A stretch of DNA of 58,281 nt from Pseudomonadota bacterium (GTDB lineage Bacteria; Pseudomonadota; Gammaproteobacteria; Burkholderiales; Burkholderiaceae_C), in the NCBI GenBank assembly GCA_021808525.1, contig JAKBBK010000011.1, forward strand, positions 1 to 58,281. Reading direction: 5' to 3'. The position numbers and the translations under genes were made by a program. The stretch's first letter is position 1; each line of letters begins with the position of its first letter. The notes under the pieces are model-generated. The model had not been told where the DNA came from. It did not search any database and saw only the letters and a list, made by a program, of their open reading frames with translations. Below, one piece after another: positions 16,731-25,591 of this stretch.

Positions 16731-18515
16731 ATGCTGCGCAAGACCTTGCTCGCCACCGCCGTGATCGCCGCCGCGATCGGGGCCGGCGCCTCCGCCTCCT
16801 CGGCGAGCGCCTCGCCCTTCCACCACGGCGACGACCACGACCACGACCACCACCACTTCGGCCTGCGCGCCGAGGCCTACCCGACGGCCACGCCGATCAA
16901 GCACATCGTGGTGCTGTTCAACGAAAACGTGTCCTTCGACCACTATTTCGCCACCTACCCGAAGGCGACGAATCCGGGCGGCGAGACGCCCTTCCACGCG
17001 CGTCGCGGAACCCCCGCGGTCAACGGCCTGGACGCCGCGCTGCTCAGCAACAACCCCAACGACACCAACCCCGCCAACGGCAGTGGCGCGGCCAATCCCT
17101 TCCGGCTCGACCCCAGCCAGGCGGCCACCGCCGACCAGAACCACGCCTACACGCCCGAGCAGTTCGCCTACGACGGCGGCAAGGCCGACCTGTTTCCCAA
17201 GTACACCGGGCACGGCACCACCGGCGTGGTCGGCGCCTTCGGCACCAGCGGCCAGGTCATGGGCTATTACGACGGCAACACCGTGACGGCGCTGTGGAAC
17301 TATGCGCAGCACTTCGCGATGAGCGACGACGCCTACACCGACACCTACGGTCCGTCCACGCCCGGCGCCCTGGAAGTGGTCTCGGGCCAGACCGACGGCG
17401 TGACCCTGGTGAAGACGACCAAGCAGCCCTTCACCCTGGCGGCGGGCTCCTACTACATCCAGGACGGCGCCGGCGGCTACGCGCTGATCAGCGACGTCGA
17501 TCCCGCCTACGACCTGTGCTCCAGCCCCAGCGACCAGATCCTCATGCAGGGTCGCAACATCGGTGACCTGCTCAACGCCCGCGACATCTCCTGGGGCGGC
17601 TTCATGGGCGGCTTCAACCTGGGCACCGTCAACGCCAACGGCACCACCGGCTGCAAGCGCAGCTCGACCTCGAGCCACACCGGCACGGTGACGGACTACA
17701 TCCCGCACCACAACTGGTTCCAGTACTTCCCCTCGACGGCCAACCCGACCCACGCGCGTCCGTCGTCGGTGCAGGCCATCGGCCACACCGACGAGCCGGG
17801 CACCCGCACGCCCGATCCGGCGAACCACGAGTACGGCCTGAACGACTTTTTCGCGGCGGTCAAGGCGGGCAATTTCCCGGCTGTCAGTTTCCTGAAGGCG
17901 CCGGCCTTCCAGGACGCCCACGCCGGCTACTCGGATCCGCTGGACGAGCAGGCCTTCGTGGCCAAGGTGGTGAACTTCCTGCAGCAACAGCCGCAATGGA
18001 AGGACACCGCGGTGATCGTCACCTATGACGATTCGGACGGCTGGTACGACCATGCCTTCGCCACGCCCACCAACCCGTCCTTCGATGCGCAGGCCGACCA
18101 GCTCGACGGTCCCGGCGTGTGCGGCAGCGGCACGCCGATGCCGGGCCTGAAGGGCAAGCCCGTCAACGGCCGCTGCGGCCCCGGCACGCGCATTCCCTTC
18201 CTGGTGATCTCGCCCTGGGCCAAGTCCAACTACGTGAGCCACCAGCGCATCTCGCTGGCCTCGGTGACCCGGTTCATCGAGGACAACTGGCTGCATGGCG
18301 AGCGCCTGGGCGGCGGTTCCTTCGACGCCACCACCGGCAGCATCATGGACATGTTCCGCTTCGCCGGCGACCACGATGGCGACGAGCGCGGCCGGGAGCA
18401 TCACCGCTGGCACGGCCACGCCGGCCGCCTGGATGCCCCGCTGTTCCTGGATCCGACCACCGGCGCCGTGCTGCGCCGCGCGCCGGCCGGCAGCAACTCG
18501 CCGAGCTCCAGCTGA
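16731..18515 (+). CDS. Secreted phosphoesterase of the AcpA/phospholipase C family
   Basis: A 594-residue exported protein. A signal peptide of about 28 residues (LLATAVIAAAIGAGASASSA) is followed by a short His/Asp-rich stretch, HHGDDHDHDHHHFG. The catalytic phosphoesterase domain then starts with IKHIVVLFNENVSFDHYFATYP, where the Glu-Asn and downstream Asp/His are the conserved metal and nucleophile region of the alkaline-phosphatase superfamily. VIVTYDDSDGWYDHAF and RIPFLVISPWAKSNYVSHQ are further signature blocks. Members hydrolyse phosphomonoesters or phospholipids in the periplasm or outside the cell. AGGGAG precedes the ATG. The stop overlaps the start of the cytochrome c peroxidase gene by one base. 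Confidence 0.9.
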   Translation: MLRKTLLATAVIAAAIGAGASASSASASPFHHGDDHDHDHHHFGLRAEAYPTATPIKHIVVLFNENVSFDHYFATYPKATNPGGETPFHARRGTPAVNGLDAALLSNNPNDTNPANGSGAANPFRLDPSQAATADQNHAYTPEQFAYDGGKADLFPKYTGHGTTGVVGAFGTSGQVMGYYDGNTVTALWNYAQHFAMSDDAYTDTYGPSTPGALEVVSGQTDGVTLVKTTKQPFTLAAGSYYIQDGAGGYALISDVDPAYDLCSSPSDQILMQGRNIGDLLNARDISWGGFMGGFNLGTVNANGTTGCKRSSTSSHTGTVTDYIPHHNWFQYFPSTANPTHARPSSVQAIGHTDEPGTRTPDPANHEYGLNDFFAAVKAGNFPAVSFLKAPAFQDAHAGYSDPLDEQAFVAKVVNFLQQQPQWKDTAVIVTYDDSDGWYDHAFATPTNPSFDAQADQLDGPGVCGSGTPMPGLKGKPVNGRCGPGTRIPFLVISPWAKSNYVSHQRISLASVTRFIEDNWLHGERLGGGSFDATTGSIMDMFRFAGDHDGDERGREHHRWHGHAGRLDAPLFLDPTTGAVLRRAPAGSNSPSSS

Positions 18516-20023
18516 TGGGCCTGCGCGCCTTGCTGGCGGCGGCGACAGCCGCCTTGCTGACGGGCGCGGCCTGGGCCGCGGAGCCGCCGGGCCTCGCGCC
18601 CGCCGGCTCCGCGCCGACCGGAGCCCCGGTCGCCATGCCTGCGACGGGCGCCGGCGCGCCGGTGCTGCCCGACGGCGGCAATCCGCACCCGGTGCATCTG
18701 GTGCTGCCGCCGCGCAAGCCCCTGAGCGCCGTGGCCCGGCTCGGGCGTGAGCTGTTCTTCGACCCGAGGCTCTCGGGCTCGGGGCGCGTGTCCTGCGCCT
18801 CCTGCCACAGTCCCCGGCATGCCTACGGCCCGCCCAACGCGCTGCCGGTGCAGATCGGCGGCTCGCGCATGAACCGCTTCGGCGTGCGCGCGGTGCCCTC
18901 GCTGGAATACCTGTACCGCCAGCAGAATTTCAGCATCGGGCCCGACAACGAGGAAAACGAGACCATCACCCTGCAGCAGCTGGTGCAGCTGGGCAGGCAG
19001 TCGCGGCGCCAGCGCAAGACCGCGCGCGACACGGCGGCCACGGCCGCCAACCTGGTGCCCCAGGGCGGGCTGTTCTGGGACGGCCGGGTCAACACCCTGC
19101 AGCAGCAGGCCGACGGCCCGCTGTTCAATCCCCTGGAGATGGACGCGGGCAGCGTGGCCACGGTGGCGGCGAAATTGCGCAGCGGGGGCTACGCCAGGCA
19201 GTTCGGGCAGTTGTTCGGCCCCGGCATGCTGGGCAACTCGCGCTTCCTGGTCAGCGAGGCCCTGTTCGCGCTGGCCCGGTTCCAGATCGAGGACCCCAGC
19301 TTCCACCCCTTCAGCAGCAAGTACGATGCCTGGCTGCAGGGCAAGGCGCGTTTCACCCCCTCGCAGGCTCGCGGCTACGTCCTCTTCAACGATCCCCGCA
19401 AGGGCGATTGCGCGGCATGCCACCTCGACCGTCCCGGCGCCGACGGCCAGCCGCCGTTGTTCACCGACACCCAATACGAGGCGCTGGGGGTGCCGCGCAA
19501 CCCGGCGATCCCGGCCAACCGCGACCCGCACTACCACGACCTCGGCCTGTGCGGACCCTACCGCACCGACCTTGCGCGGCAGACCCAGTACTGCGGCATG
19601 TTCCTCACCCCCACGCTGCGCAACGCGGCCACGCGCCAGGTGTTTTTCCACAATGGCGTCTACCACAGCCTGGCGCAGGTGCTGGACTTCTACGACTTCC
19701 GCGACACACGGCCGGCGCGCATCTATCCCGTGGTGAACGGCCGCGTCGACAAGTACGACGACCTCCCCGCGCGCGACAAGGCGAACGTGGATCGCAGCGA
19801 CCCGCCCTTCGATCGCCGGGCGGGGCAGGCGCCGGCGATGAGCGCGCGCGACATGCGCGACATCATCGCCTTCCTGAAGACCCTGAACGACGGCTGGCGG
19901 AGGGGGAGGGCCCCCTCCGTCGCCGGGCGCGAGCCCGGCTCCGTCCCCCCGAGGGGGACGCACCCCGCCTTGGGGCGGCCCTGCGGCGGGTGTGCTCTCG
20001 ACAATGGGGAGCTGTCGCAATAG
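18515..20023 (+). CDS. Di-haem cytochrome c peroxidase / MauG-like, with repeat-derived C-terminus
   Basis: A 502-residue periplasmic protein with a signal peptide (first about 22 residues ending in AAWAA). It has two haem c attachment motifs, CASCH (about residue 94) and CAACH (about 303). It reduces hydrogen peroxide or carries out related oxidations. The family domain ends at about residue 461 (FLKTLNDGW). The last 41 residues are encoded by a GC-rich intergenic repeat (19909-19987) and look non-native. The start ATG overlaps the stop of the phosphoesterase by one base, so the two proteins are probably made together. Confidence 0.88.
   Translation: MGLRALLAAATAALLTGAAWAAEPPGLAPAGSAPTGAPVAMPATGAGAPVLPDGGNPHPVHLVLPPRKPLSAVARLGRELFFDPRLSGSGRVSCASCHSPRHAYGPPNALPVQIGGSRMNRFGVRAVPSLEYLYRQQNFSIGPDNEENETITLQQLVQLGRQSRRQRKTARDTAATAANLVPQGGLFWDGRVNTLQQQADGPLFNPLEMDAGSVATVAAKLRSGGYARQFGQLFGPGMLGNSRFLVSEALFALARFQIEDPSFHPFSSKYDAWLQGKARFTPSQARGYVLFNDPRKGDCAACHLDRPGADGQPPLFTDTQYEALGVPRNPAIPANRDPHYHDLGLCGPYRTDLARQTQYCGMFLTPTLRNAATRQVFFHNGVYHSLAQVLDFYDFRDTRPARIYPVVNGRVDKYDDLPARDKANVDRSDPPFDRRAGQAPAMSARDMRDIIAFLKTLNDGWRRGRAPSVAGREPGSVPPRGTHPALGRPCGGCALDNGELSQ
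19909..19987 (+). repeat. 79-bp GC-rich interspersed repeat, copy A (inside the peroxidase 3' end)
   Basis: Copy A matches the reverse complement of 20168-20246 over 79 bases without gaps. I count 69 identical positions. It begins GGCCCCCTCCGTCGC and ends GGCGGCCCTGCGGC, and contains internal inverted segments. It forms the final codons of the peroxidase gene. Such elements resemble intergenic GC-rich repeats of Burkholderiales genomes. Confidence 0.8.
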
Positions 20024-20247
20024 CCATCGTTTTCTGGTGGCGGTGCATGGCCGCCTTCGGCGGCCCCAAGCTCAAGGGGTGTTCGCTTCAGGCCGCCGCA
20101 GGCGGCTCTGCAGCCCGCCTGGAAGTCTCCCTTCCACGCGAGGCCTCCCCATGCCGAGAACCCTCCTGCCGCAGGGCCGCCCCAAGGCAGGGGGTGCCCC
20201 CCTTGGGGGGGCGGAGCGGGGGTCGCCCCCCGCGACGGAGGGGGCCG
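20024..20247. other. Intergenic region between peroxidase and ilvD, repeat-containing
   Basis: About 224 bp with no credible gene. It holds the inverted repeat copy B and, around 20046-20125, further GC-rich inverted stretches such as GGCCGCCTTCGGCGGCC (20049-20065), a strong hairpin. The region separates a plus-strand from a minus-strand gene, so it may also terminate both. Confidence 0.6.
20168..20246 (-). repeat. 79-bp GC-rich interspersed repeat, copy B (inverted)
   Basis: Inverted copy of the element at 19909-19987, same length, 69 of 79 positions identical by hand alignment. It ends one base before the stop codon region of ilvD (20248). The two copies are about 180 bp apart in opposite orientation and could form a large stem-loop. 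Confidence 0.8.
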
Positions 20248-22095
20248 TCAATCCCCGAGTTGCGACAGGTCGCGCACCGCGCCCTTGTCGGCGCTCATGG
20301 CCAGTTTCGCGTAGGCCTTGAGGGCCGCCGAGACACGGCGCTGGCGCGGCTGCGCCGGCTTCCAGCCCCGGGCGTCCTGTTCCGCGCGGCGCCGCTGCAA
20401 CTCGGCCTCGTCGACCAGCACGTCGATGCCGCGGCGCGGGATGTCGATGCGGATGCGGTCGCCGTCGCGCACCAGTCCGATGGCCCCTCCAGCGGCCGCT
20501 TCCGGCGAGACATGGCCGATGGACAGCCCGGCGGTGCCGCCGGAGAAGCGCCCGTCGGTGACCAGCGCGCATTGCTTGCCCAGGCCCTTGGACTTCAGGT
20601 AGGAGGTGGGGTAGAGCATCTCCTGCATGCCCGGCCCGCCGCGCGGGCCTTCGTAGCGGATCACCACCACGTCGCCCGGCTGCACCTCGTCGCCCAGGAT
20701 GCCCTTGACCGCGGCGTCCTGGCTCTCGTACACGCGCGCCTTGCCCTCGAAGGTGTACAGCGCCTCGTCCACGCCCGCGGTCTTGACCACGCAGCCGTCG
20801 GCGGCGATGTTGCCGTACAGCACGGCCAGGCCGCCTTCCTTGTTGTAGGCGTGCTCGATGCTGCGGATGCAGCCCTTCCTGCGGTCCAGGTCCAGGTCTT
20901 GCCAGCGTGTGTCCTGGCTGAAGGCCACCTGCGTCGGGATGCCCGCCGGGCCGGCGCGGTAGAAGCGGCGGATGGCCTCGTCGCCCGTGGCCAGCACGTC
21001 GTAGCGAGCCAGCGCCTCGCCCAGGGTGCGCGAGTGCACGGTGGGCACGCTGGTGTCGAGCAGCCCGCCGCGGGCGAGTTCCCCGAGGATGCCCATGATG
21101 CCCCCCGCGCGGTGCACGTCCTCCACGTGGTAATGGCTGGACGGCGCCACCTTGCACAGGTTGGGCACGCGGCGCGAGAGCTGGTCGATGTCGGACATGC
21201 CGAAGTCCAGCTCGGCCTCCTGCGCCGCGGCCAGCAGGTGCAGGATGGTGTTGGTGGAACCGCCCATCGCGATGTCCAGGGTCATGGCGTTGGAGAAGGC
21301 GGCGTGGCTGGCGATGTTGCGCGGCAGCACCGAGGCATCGTCCTGCTCGTAATAGCGCTTGCACAGCTCCACCACCAGGCGCCCGGCGCCCAGGAACAGC
21401 TCCTTGCGGTCGGCATGCGTGGCCACCACCGTGCCATTGCCCGGCAGCGCCAGGCCCAGGGCCTCGGTCAGACAGTTCATGGAGTTGGCGGTGAACATGC
21501 CCGAGCAGGAACCGCAGGTGGGGCAGGCCGAACGCTCGACCTCGGCCACCTCGGCGTCGGAGACCTTCGGATCGGCGGCCATCACCATGGCGTCGATCAG
21601 GTCGATCTTTTTCAGCGTGGCGGTACCGGCCAGGCGCGTGGTGCCGGCCTCCATCGGGCCGCCGGAGACGAACACCACGGGGATGTTCAGGCGCATCGCG
21701 GCCATGAGCATGCCCGGGGTGATCTTGTCGCAGTTGGAAATGCACACCAGCGCGTCGGCGCAATGCGCGTTGACCATGTACTCGACGGAGTCGGCGATGA
21801 TGTCGCGGCTGGGCAGCGAATACAACATGCCATCGTGGCCCATGGCGATGCCATCGTCCACCGCGATGGTGTTGAATTCCTTGGCCACTCCGCCAGCGGC
21901 CTCGATCTCGCGCGCCACCAGCTGGCCCAGGTCCTTCAGGTGGACGTGCCCCGGCACGAACTGGGTGAAGGAATTGGCCACCGCGATGATCGGCTTGCTG
22001 AAGTCGTCATCCTTCATGCCGGTCGCACGCCACAGCGAGCGCGCTCCGGCCATGTTGCGCCCGGCGGTGGAGGTCTTGGAACGATAGGCTGGCAT
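20248..22095 (-). CDS. ilvD: Dihydroxy-acid dehydratase
   Basis: A 615-residue iron-sulfur enzyme that dehydrates 2,3-dihydroxy-isovalerate or -methylvalerate in valine and isoleucine synthesis. Visible signatures are the N-terminal [16 protein letters not shown], the cluster-binding [13 protein letters not shown] with its Cys, [19 protein letters not shown], and the C-terminal [20 protein letters not shown]. Length is typical of the short, E. coli-type IlvD. A strong AGGAGC Shine-Dalgarno precedes ATG 22095. It is divergent from a LysR-type regulator that may control it. Confidence 0.96.
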   Translation of the reverse strand: MPAYRSKTSTAGRNMAGARSLWRATGMKDDDFSKPIIAVANSFTQFVPGHVHLKDLGQLVAREIEAAGGVAKEFNTIAVDDGIAMGHDGMLYSLPSRDIIADSVEYMVNAHCADALVCISNCDKITPGMLMAAMRLNIPVVFVSGGPMEAGTTRLAGTATLKKIDLIDAMVMAADPKVSDAEVAEVERSACPTCGSCSGMFTANSMNCLTEALGLALPGNGTVVATHADRKELFLGAGRLVVELCKRYYEQDDASVLPRNIASHAAFSNAMTLDIAMGGSTNTILHLLAAAQEAELDFGMSDIDQLSRRVPNLCKVAPSSHYHVEDVHRAGGIMGILGELARGGLLDTSVPTVHSRTLGEALARYDVLATGDEAIRRFYRAGPAGIPTQVAFSQDTRWQDLDLDRRKGCIRSIEHAYNKEGGLAVLYGNIAADGCVVKTAGVDEALYTFEGKARVYESQDAAVKGILGDEVQPGDVVVIRYEGPRGGPGMQEMLYPTSYLKSKGLGKQCALVTDGRFSGGTAGLSIGHVSPEAAAGGAIGLVRDGDRIRIDIPRRGIDVLVDEAELQRRRAEQDARGWKPAQPRQRRVSAALKAYAKLAMSADKGAVRDLSQLGD

Positions 22096-22162
22096 GGTTG
22101 CTCCTGGGGGAAAAGGGGGGCTCCGGCGGGAATCTACGCCAGTTCCTGTTGGGAGTGAAATC

Positions 22163-22182
22163 TATAATTCAACGCGTATTGA
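22163..22182. promoter_or_regulatory. Candidate LysR-family operator and -10 box
   Basis: The region between ilvD and lysR holds TATAAT (22163-22168) on the plus strand and an adjacent dyad TCAA-CGCGTA-TTGA (22169-22182). The dyad resembles the short inverted repeats bound by LysR-type regulators. No good -35 was found. Confidence 0.35.
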
Positions 22183-22201
22183 GTCGCAAAAGCTATCACA
22201 C

Positions 22202-23095
22202 GTGGACACCCGCCAGCTCCGGCATTTCCTCACCGTGGCCGAGACCCTGCATTTCGGTCGCGCCGCGCAGCGCTTGCGCATGACCCAGCCGCCGCTGAGC
22301 CAGTCCATCCGCGCGCTGGAGCGCGAGCTGGGCGCCGAGCTGTTCGTGCGCACAAGGCGCAGCGTGGCGCTCAGCGCCTTCGGAGAGCAATGGCTGCCCC
22401 ACGTGCGCGCGCTGCTGCAGGGGCATGAGGCGCTGGCCGCCACCGCGCGGCGCCTGCTGGGCGGCGACCTCGGCCGACTGGAGATCTCCTTTGTCAGCAC
22501 GGCGGACTACAGCATCCTGCCCGAACTGGTGAGGCGATTTCGCGAACGCCATCCCGAGGTGGAGCTGTCGCTGACCGAGGCGACCAGCGACGTGCAGATC
22601 GCCTCGCTGCTGGAGGGCAGGACCCATGTGGGCATCATCCTGCCCGACGGCCAGGAATCGATGCCCGAGCCCCTGCGCTACCGCAGGCTCGAATCCGAGC
22701 CCCTGGTGGCCGCGGTTCCCGAAAGCTGGATGGAGCAGCGGCGCATCGTGCCCACGCGCGGGCGCCTGGCCCGATCCGCCGTGGTCGCCTCGCCCCTCGT
22801 GCTGTTCCCGCGCCATGTCGCGCCCCTGTTCTACGACAAGGTGGTGGGCTACTGCTCGGCCGCGGGCGGGCAGGTCGCCATCGTCCAGCACGCGATCCAG
22901 ATGCAGACCATCGTCAGCCTGGTCTCCGCCGGCATGGGCATCGCCCTCGTGCCGGCCTCGCTGCGCAGGCTGGCCCGTTCGGGGGTGCGCTACCTGGATC
23001 TGCAGGAAGCGCCCAGCCTGGAAATGGGCATGGTCTGGCGCGGCGACCGCATGAGCCCGGTGCTGGACAACTTCCTGCGCATGGCCGGTGCCTGA
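22202..23095 (+). CDS. LysR-family transcriptional regulator
   Basis: A 297-residue regulator. The N-terminal winged helix-turn-helix is at residues 1-60 (LRHFLTVAETLHFGRAAQRL, then MTQPPLSQSIRALERELG). A LysR substrate-binding domain (about 90-290) follows. The start is taken as GTG 22202 (VDTRQLRHF), because LysR proteins begin at this point, although the frame is open from 22094. It is divergent from ilvD with 106 bp between the starts. LysR proteins often control the divergent gene, so ilvD is a candidate target. Confidence 0.9.
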   Translation: MDTRQLRHFLTVAETLHFGRAAQRLRMTQPPLSQSIRALERELGAELFVRTRRSVALSAFGEQWLPHVRALLQGHEALAATARRLLGGDLGRLEISFVSTADYSILPELVRRFRERHPEVELSLTEATSDVQIASLLEGRTHVGIILPDGQESMPEPLRYRRLESEPLVAAVPESWMEQRRIVPTRGRLARSAVVASPLVLFPRHVAPLFYDKVVGYCSAAGGQVAIVQHAIQMQTIVSLVSAGMGIALVPASLRRLARSGVRYLDLQEAPSLEMGMVWRGDRMSPVLDNFLRMAGA

Positions 23096-23108
23096 GGGCC
23101 TGTCAGGC
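23090..23108. terminator. Hairpin between lysR and hydrolase genes
   Basis: GCCTGA (23090-23095) pairs with TCAGGC (23103-23108) around a 7-nt loop, at the junction of two convergent genes. The stem is short and there is no T run. Confidence 0.3.
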
Positions 23109-23113
23109 GTACG

Positions 23114-23950
23114 CTAGGCCCCGGCGGAGGCCGCGGGCTGGCCCAGGAAGGCCTCCACCTCGGCGAGGAAGGCCTCCGGGGCCTGCAATTGCGGCACGTG
23201 CGCGCAGCCCTCGAGCACGCGCAGCCGCGCATCGGGCAACAGCCCGGCGAGTTCGCGCGCCATCGCCGGTGGCGTCGCCTCGTCGTGCTCTCCCACCAGC
23301 ACCAGGGTGGGTAGCTTCAGGCCCGAGGCGGCCTCGCGCAGGTCCAGCGTGGACAGCGCGGCGCAGGCGTCCTGGAAGGTCTGTGCCGCAGTGGCCAGGA
23401 AACGCTGCCTGCAGCGCTCGATGAGATCGGGATTGCGCGCCTGGAACTCCGGCGCGAACAGGCGGCGCATGGCCACGTCGGCCACGGCCTGCAGGCCCGA
23501 GGCGCCGGCGGCGCGCGCCATGCCCACGAAGGCCGCCCTGCCGGGTGGGTCGAAGGCGGCGCCGCAATCGGCCAGCACCAGGCTGCGCACCCGATCGGGA
23601 TGCCGGATGGCCGTGAGCAAGGCGACGAATCCGCCGTAGCCGTTGCCCAGCAGGGTCGGGCGCGTATCGCCCAGGGCCAGGCCAAGCCCGGCCGCGACCC
23701 GGTCGGCCACCGCCTGCAGGCCGCCCGGGGCCGGGTCGGAGGCGCCGAAACCGGGCAGATCGGCCAGCAGCACGCGGAAGCGGCGCGACAGGGCCGGCAG
23801 GACCCGCTCGAAGCTGGCGCGGTCGGCCAGCAGCGAGTGCAGCAGGACCAGCGGGGGACCGTCCCCGCAACTGTGCAGGCACAGGGCGGATCCGTCGGTG
23901 CCGAAACGTCGCGTCTGCAGCGTGCAGCCGCCAAGGCTGATGGAGGACAT
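23114..23950 (-). CDS. Alpha/beta-hydrolase fold protein lacking the usual serine nucleophile
   Basis: A 278-residue alpha/beta-hydrolase-like protein. The oxyanion region LLHSLLADRASF, DLPGFGASD, the acid residue in VLVGEHDEATPP and the His in EGCAHVPQL all fit the fold. The nucleophile elbow reads LLGNGYGGF, so the Ser expected at residue 104 is Gly (codon GGC, one base from AGC). It is therefore either a non-hydrolytic member or one with altered chemistry. ATG 23950 is preceded by AAAGG, while ATG 23968 is an alternative. It lies 35 bp after the aldehyde dehydrogenase gene, likely in the same operon under the GntR regulator. Confidence 0.82.
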   Translation of the reverse strand: MSSISLGGCTLQTRRFGTDGSALCLHSCGDGPPLVLLHSLLADRASFERVLPALSRRFRVLLADLPGFGASDPAPGGLQAVADRVAAGLGLALGDTRPTLLGNGYGGFVALLTAIRHPDRVRSLVLADCGAAFDPPGRAAFVGMARAAGASGLQAVADVAMRRLFAPEFQARNPDLIERCRQRFLATAAQTFQDACAALSTLDLREAASGLKLPTLVLVGEHDEATPPAMARELAGLLPDARLRVLEGCAHVPQLQAPEAFLAEVEAFLGQPAASAGA

Positions 23951-23985
23951 CGCGTGGGCCTTTCGCAAACTCTCGATCGGGCGCC

Positions 23986-25521
23986 TCAGTTCAGGCGCGG
24001 CTGGCTGGCGGTATCGCGGTACCAGTCGAAGGGCGCGTCACTCATGCGCAGCATCACGCTCTTGGTCTCGAAATGCTGATCGAAGGACTCGGTGCCGCAT
24101 TCCCGGCCGATGCCCGAATCCTTCACGCCACCCCACGGCGAGGCGGGGTCGAGGCGATGGTGGTCGTTGATCCACACGATGCCGCAATGCAGGCGTGCCG
24201 CCACCCGATGCGCGCGCACCACGTCGCGGGTGCGCACCGCGCCGGCCAGGCCGAAGGCCGAGTCATTGGCCATGCGCAGCCCCTCCTCCTCGGTCTCGAA
24301 GCGGCTGACCGACACGAAGGGGCCGAACACCTCCTCCTGGAAAATGCGCATCGACGGGGTCACGTCCGCGAACACCGTGGGCTCGACAAAAAAGCCCCCG
24401 GCCAGCGCCGGGTCGGGCGGCACGCGCCCGCCGGCCACCAGGCGCGCGCCATCCTCTTCCAGGCCGATGCGGATGTAGCGCAGCACGCGCTCCTGCTGGC
24501 GCCTGGAGATGACCGGGCCGAGCTGCACCGAGGGATCGGAGGGGTTGCCGATGCGGATGCCGCGCGCCTTCGCCGCCAGGCGTTCGACGAACTCGTCGTA
24601 CACGCTGGCCTGCACGATCTGGCGGCTGCCGCAGATGCAGGTCTGGCCGGCGCCGATGAAGGCGCCGAAGGCCGCGTAGTTGACCGCCTGCTCGATGTCG
24701 AAATCCTCGAACACCAGCACCGGGGTCTTGCCACCGAGTTCCAGGGTCTGGTGCGCGAAATTGCGACCAGCCGCCGCGCCGGTCAGGCGCCCGGCCTCGG
24801 TGCCGCCTGTGAGCACCCATTTGGCCAGGCCCGGATGCTCGGACAGCGCCTTGCCCGTGGTCGGACCCAGTCCGGTCACCACGTTGAACACCCCCGGCGG
24901 CAGCCCGGCCTCCACGAACAACTGGGCCAGGCGCAGCGTGGTCAGCGGGGTGTACTCGGAAGGCTTGACGACCGTGGTGCAGCCCGAGGCCAGGGTCGGC
25001 GCCAGGCTCTTGATCATGATCATCAGGGGGTGGTTGAAGGGCGTGGAGTTGCCCACCACGCCGATGGGCGTGCGAATGGTGTAGTTCAGGTACTCGCCGT
25101 CCACCGGGATCACCGCATCGCGACGCGCGATCGCCAGCCCCGCGTTGTAGCGCAGGAAATCGGGCAGGCGGGAGATCTGGGCGCGGGTCTCGTTGACCGA
25201 ACGCCCGTTGTTCATGGTCTCCAGCTGGTACATCTCGTCCAGGTTGGCCTCGAACACGTCGGCGAGCTTGTTGATCAGCTTGGCGCGCGTGCGGTTGGAC
25301 ATGCCGCTCCACTCGCGGCTGGCGAAGGCCGCCGCGGCGCTGCTCACCGCCCGGTCGACGTCGGAGTCGTCGGCGTGGGCGATGCGCGCGATCACCTGGC
25401 CGGTGGCCGGATTGAGCACGTCGAGCAGATCGGCTCTGGACGCCGGCACCTGGCGACCGTCGATGAACAGGCCGTGCACGGGAGGGGTGCCGGTGGAGGA
25501 GGGGGCGGAAACGCTGGCCAT
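23986..25521 (-). CDS. NAD(P)-dependent aldehyde dehydrogenase
   Basis: A 511-residue aldehyde dehydrogenase superfamily member that oxidises an aldehyde to the acid. TPFNHP and VVKPSE line the coenzyme site. The catalytic general base is E261 in TLELGGK and the nucleophile C295 in GQTCICGSR. All key residues are present. AGGAG lies seven bases before ATG 25521. It sits between gntR (70 bp upstream) and the hydrolase-like gene (35 bp downstream) on one strand. The substrate is unknown, although the neighbouring importer suggests an aromatic or branched compound. Confidence 0.92.
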   Translation of the reverse strand: MASVSAPSSTGTPPVHGLFIDGRQVPASRADLLDVLNPATGQVIARIAHADDSDVDRAVSSAAAAFASREWSGMSNRTRAKLINKLADVFEANLDEMYQLETMNNGRSVNETRAQISRLPDFLRYNAGLAIARRDAVIPVDGEYLNYTIRTPIGVVGNSTPFNHPLMIMIKSLAPTLASGCTTVVKPSEYTPLTTLRLAQLFVEAGLPPGVFNVVTGLGPTTGKALSEHPGLAKWVLTGGTEAGRLTGAAAGRNFAHQTLELGGKTPVLVFEDFDIEQAVNYAAFGAFIGAGQTCICGSRQIVQASVYDEFVERLAAKARGIRIGNPSDPSVQLGPVISRRQQERVLRYIRIGLEEDGARLVAGGRVPPDPALAGGFFVEPTVFADVTPSMRIFQEEVFGPFVSVSRFETEEEGLRMANDSAFGLAGAVRTRDVVRAHRVAARLHCGIVWINDHHRLDPASPWGGVKDSGIGRECGTESFDQHFETKSVMLRMSDAPFDWYRDTASQPRLN

Positions 25522-25591
25522 GGATGGGGCTCCTTGGAAGGTGTCGCCGGAGGGCGGCGGGCAGTCGATCGCGAAGGGTGGGGATGGGGGC

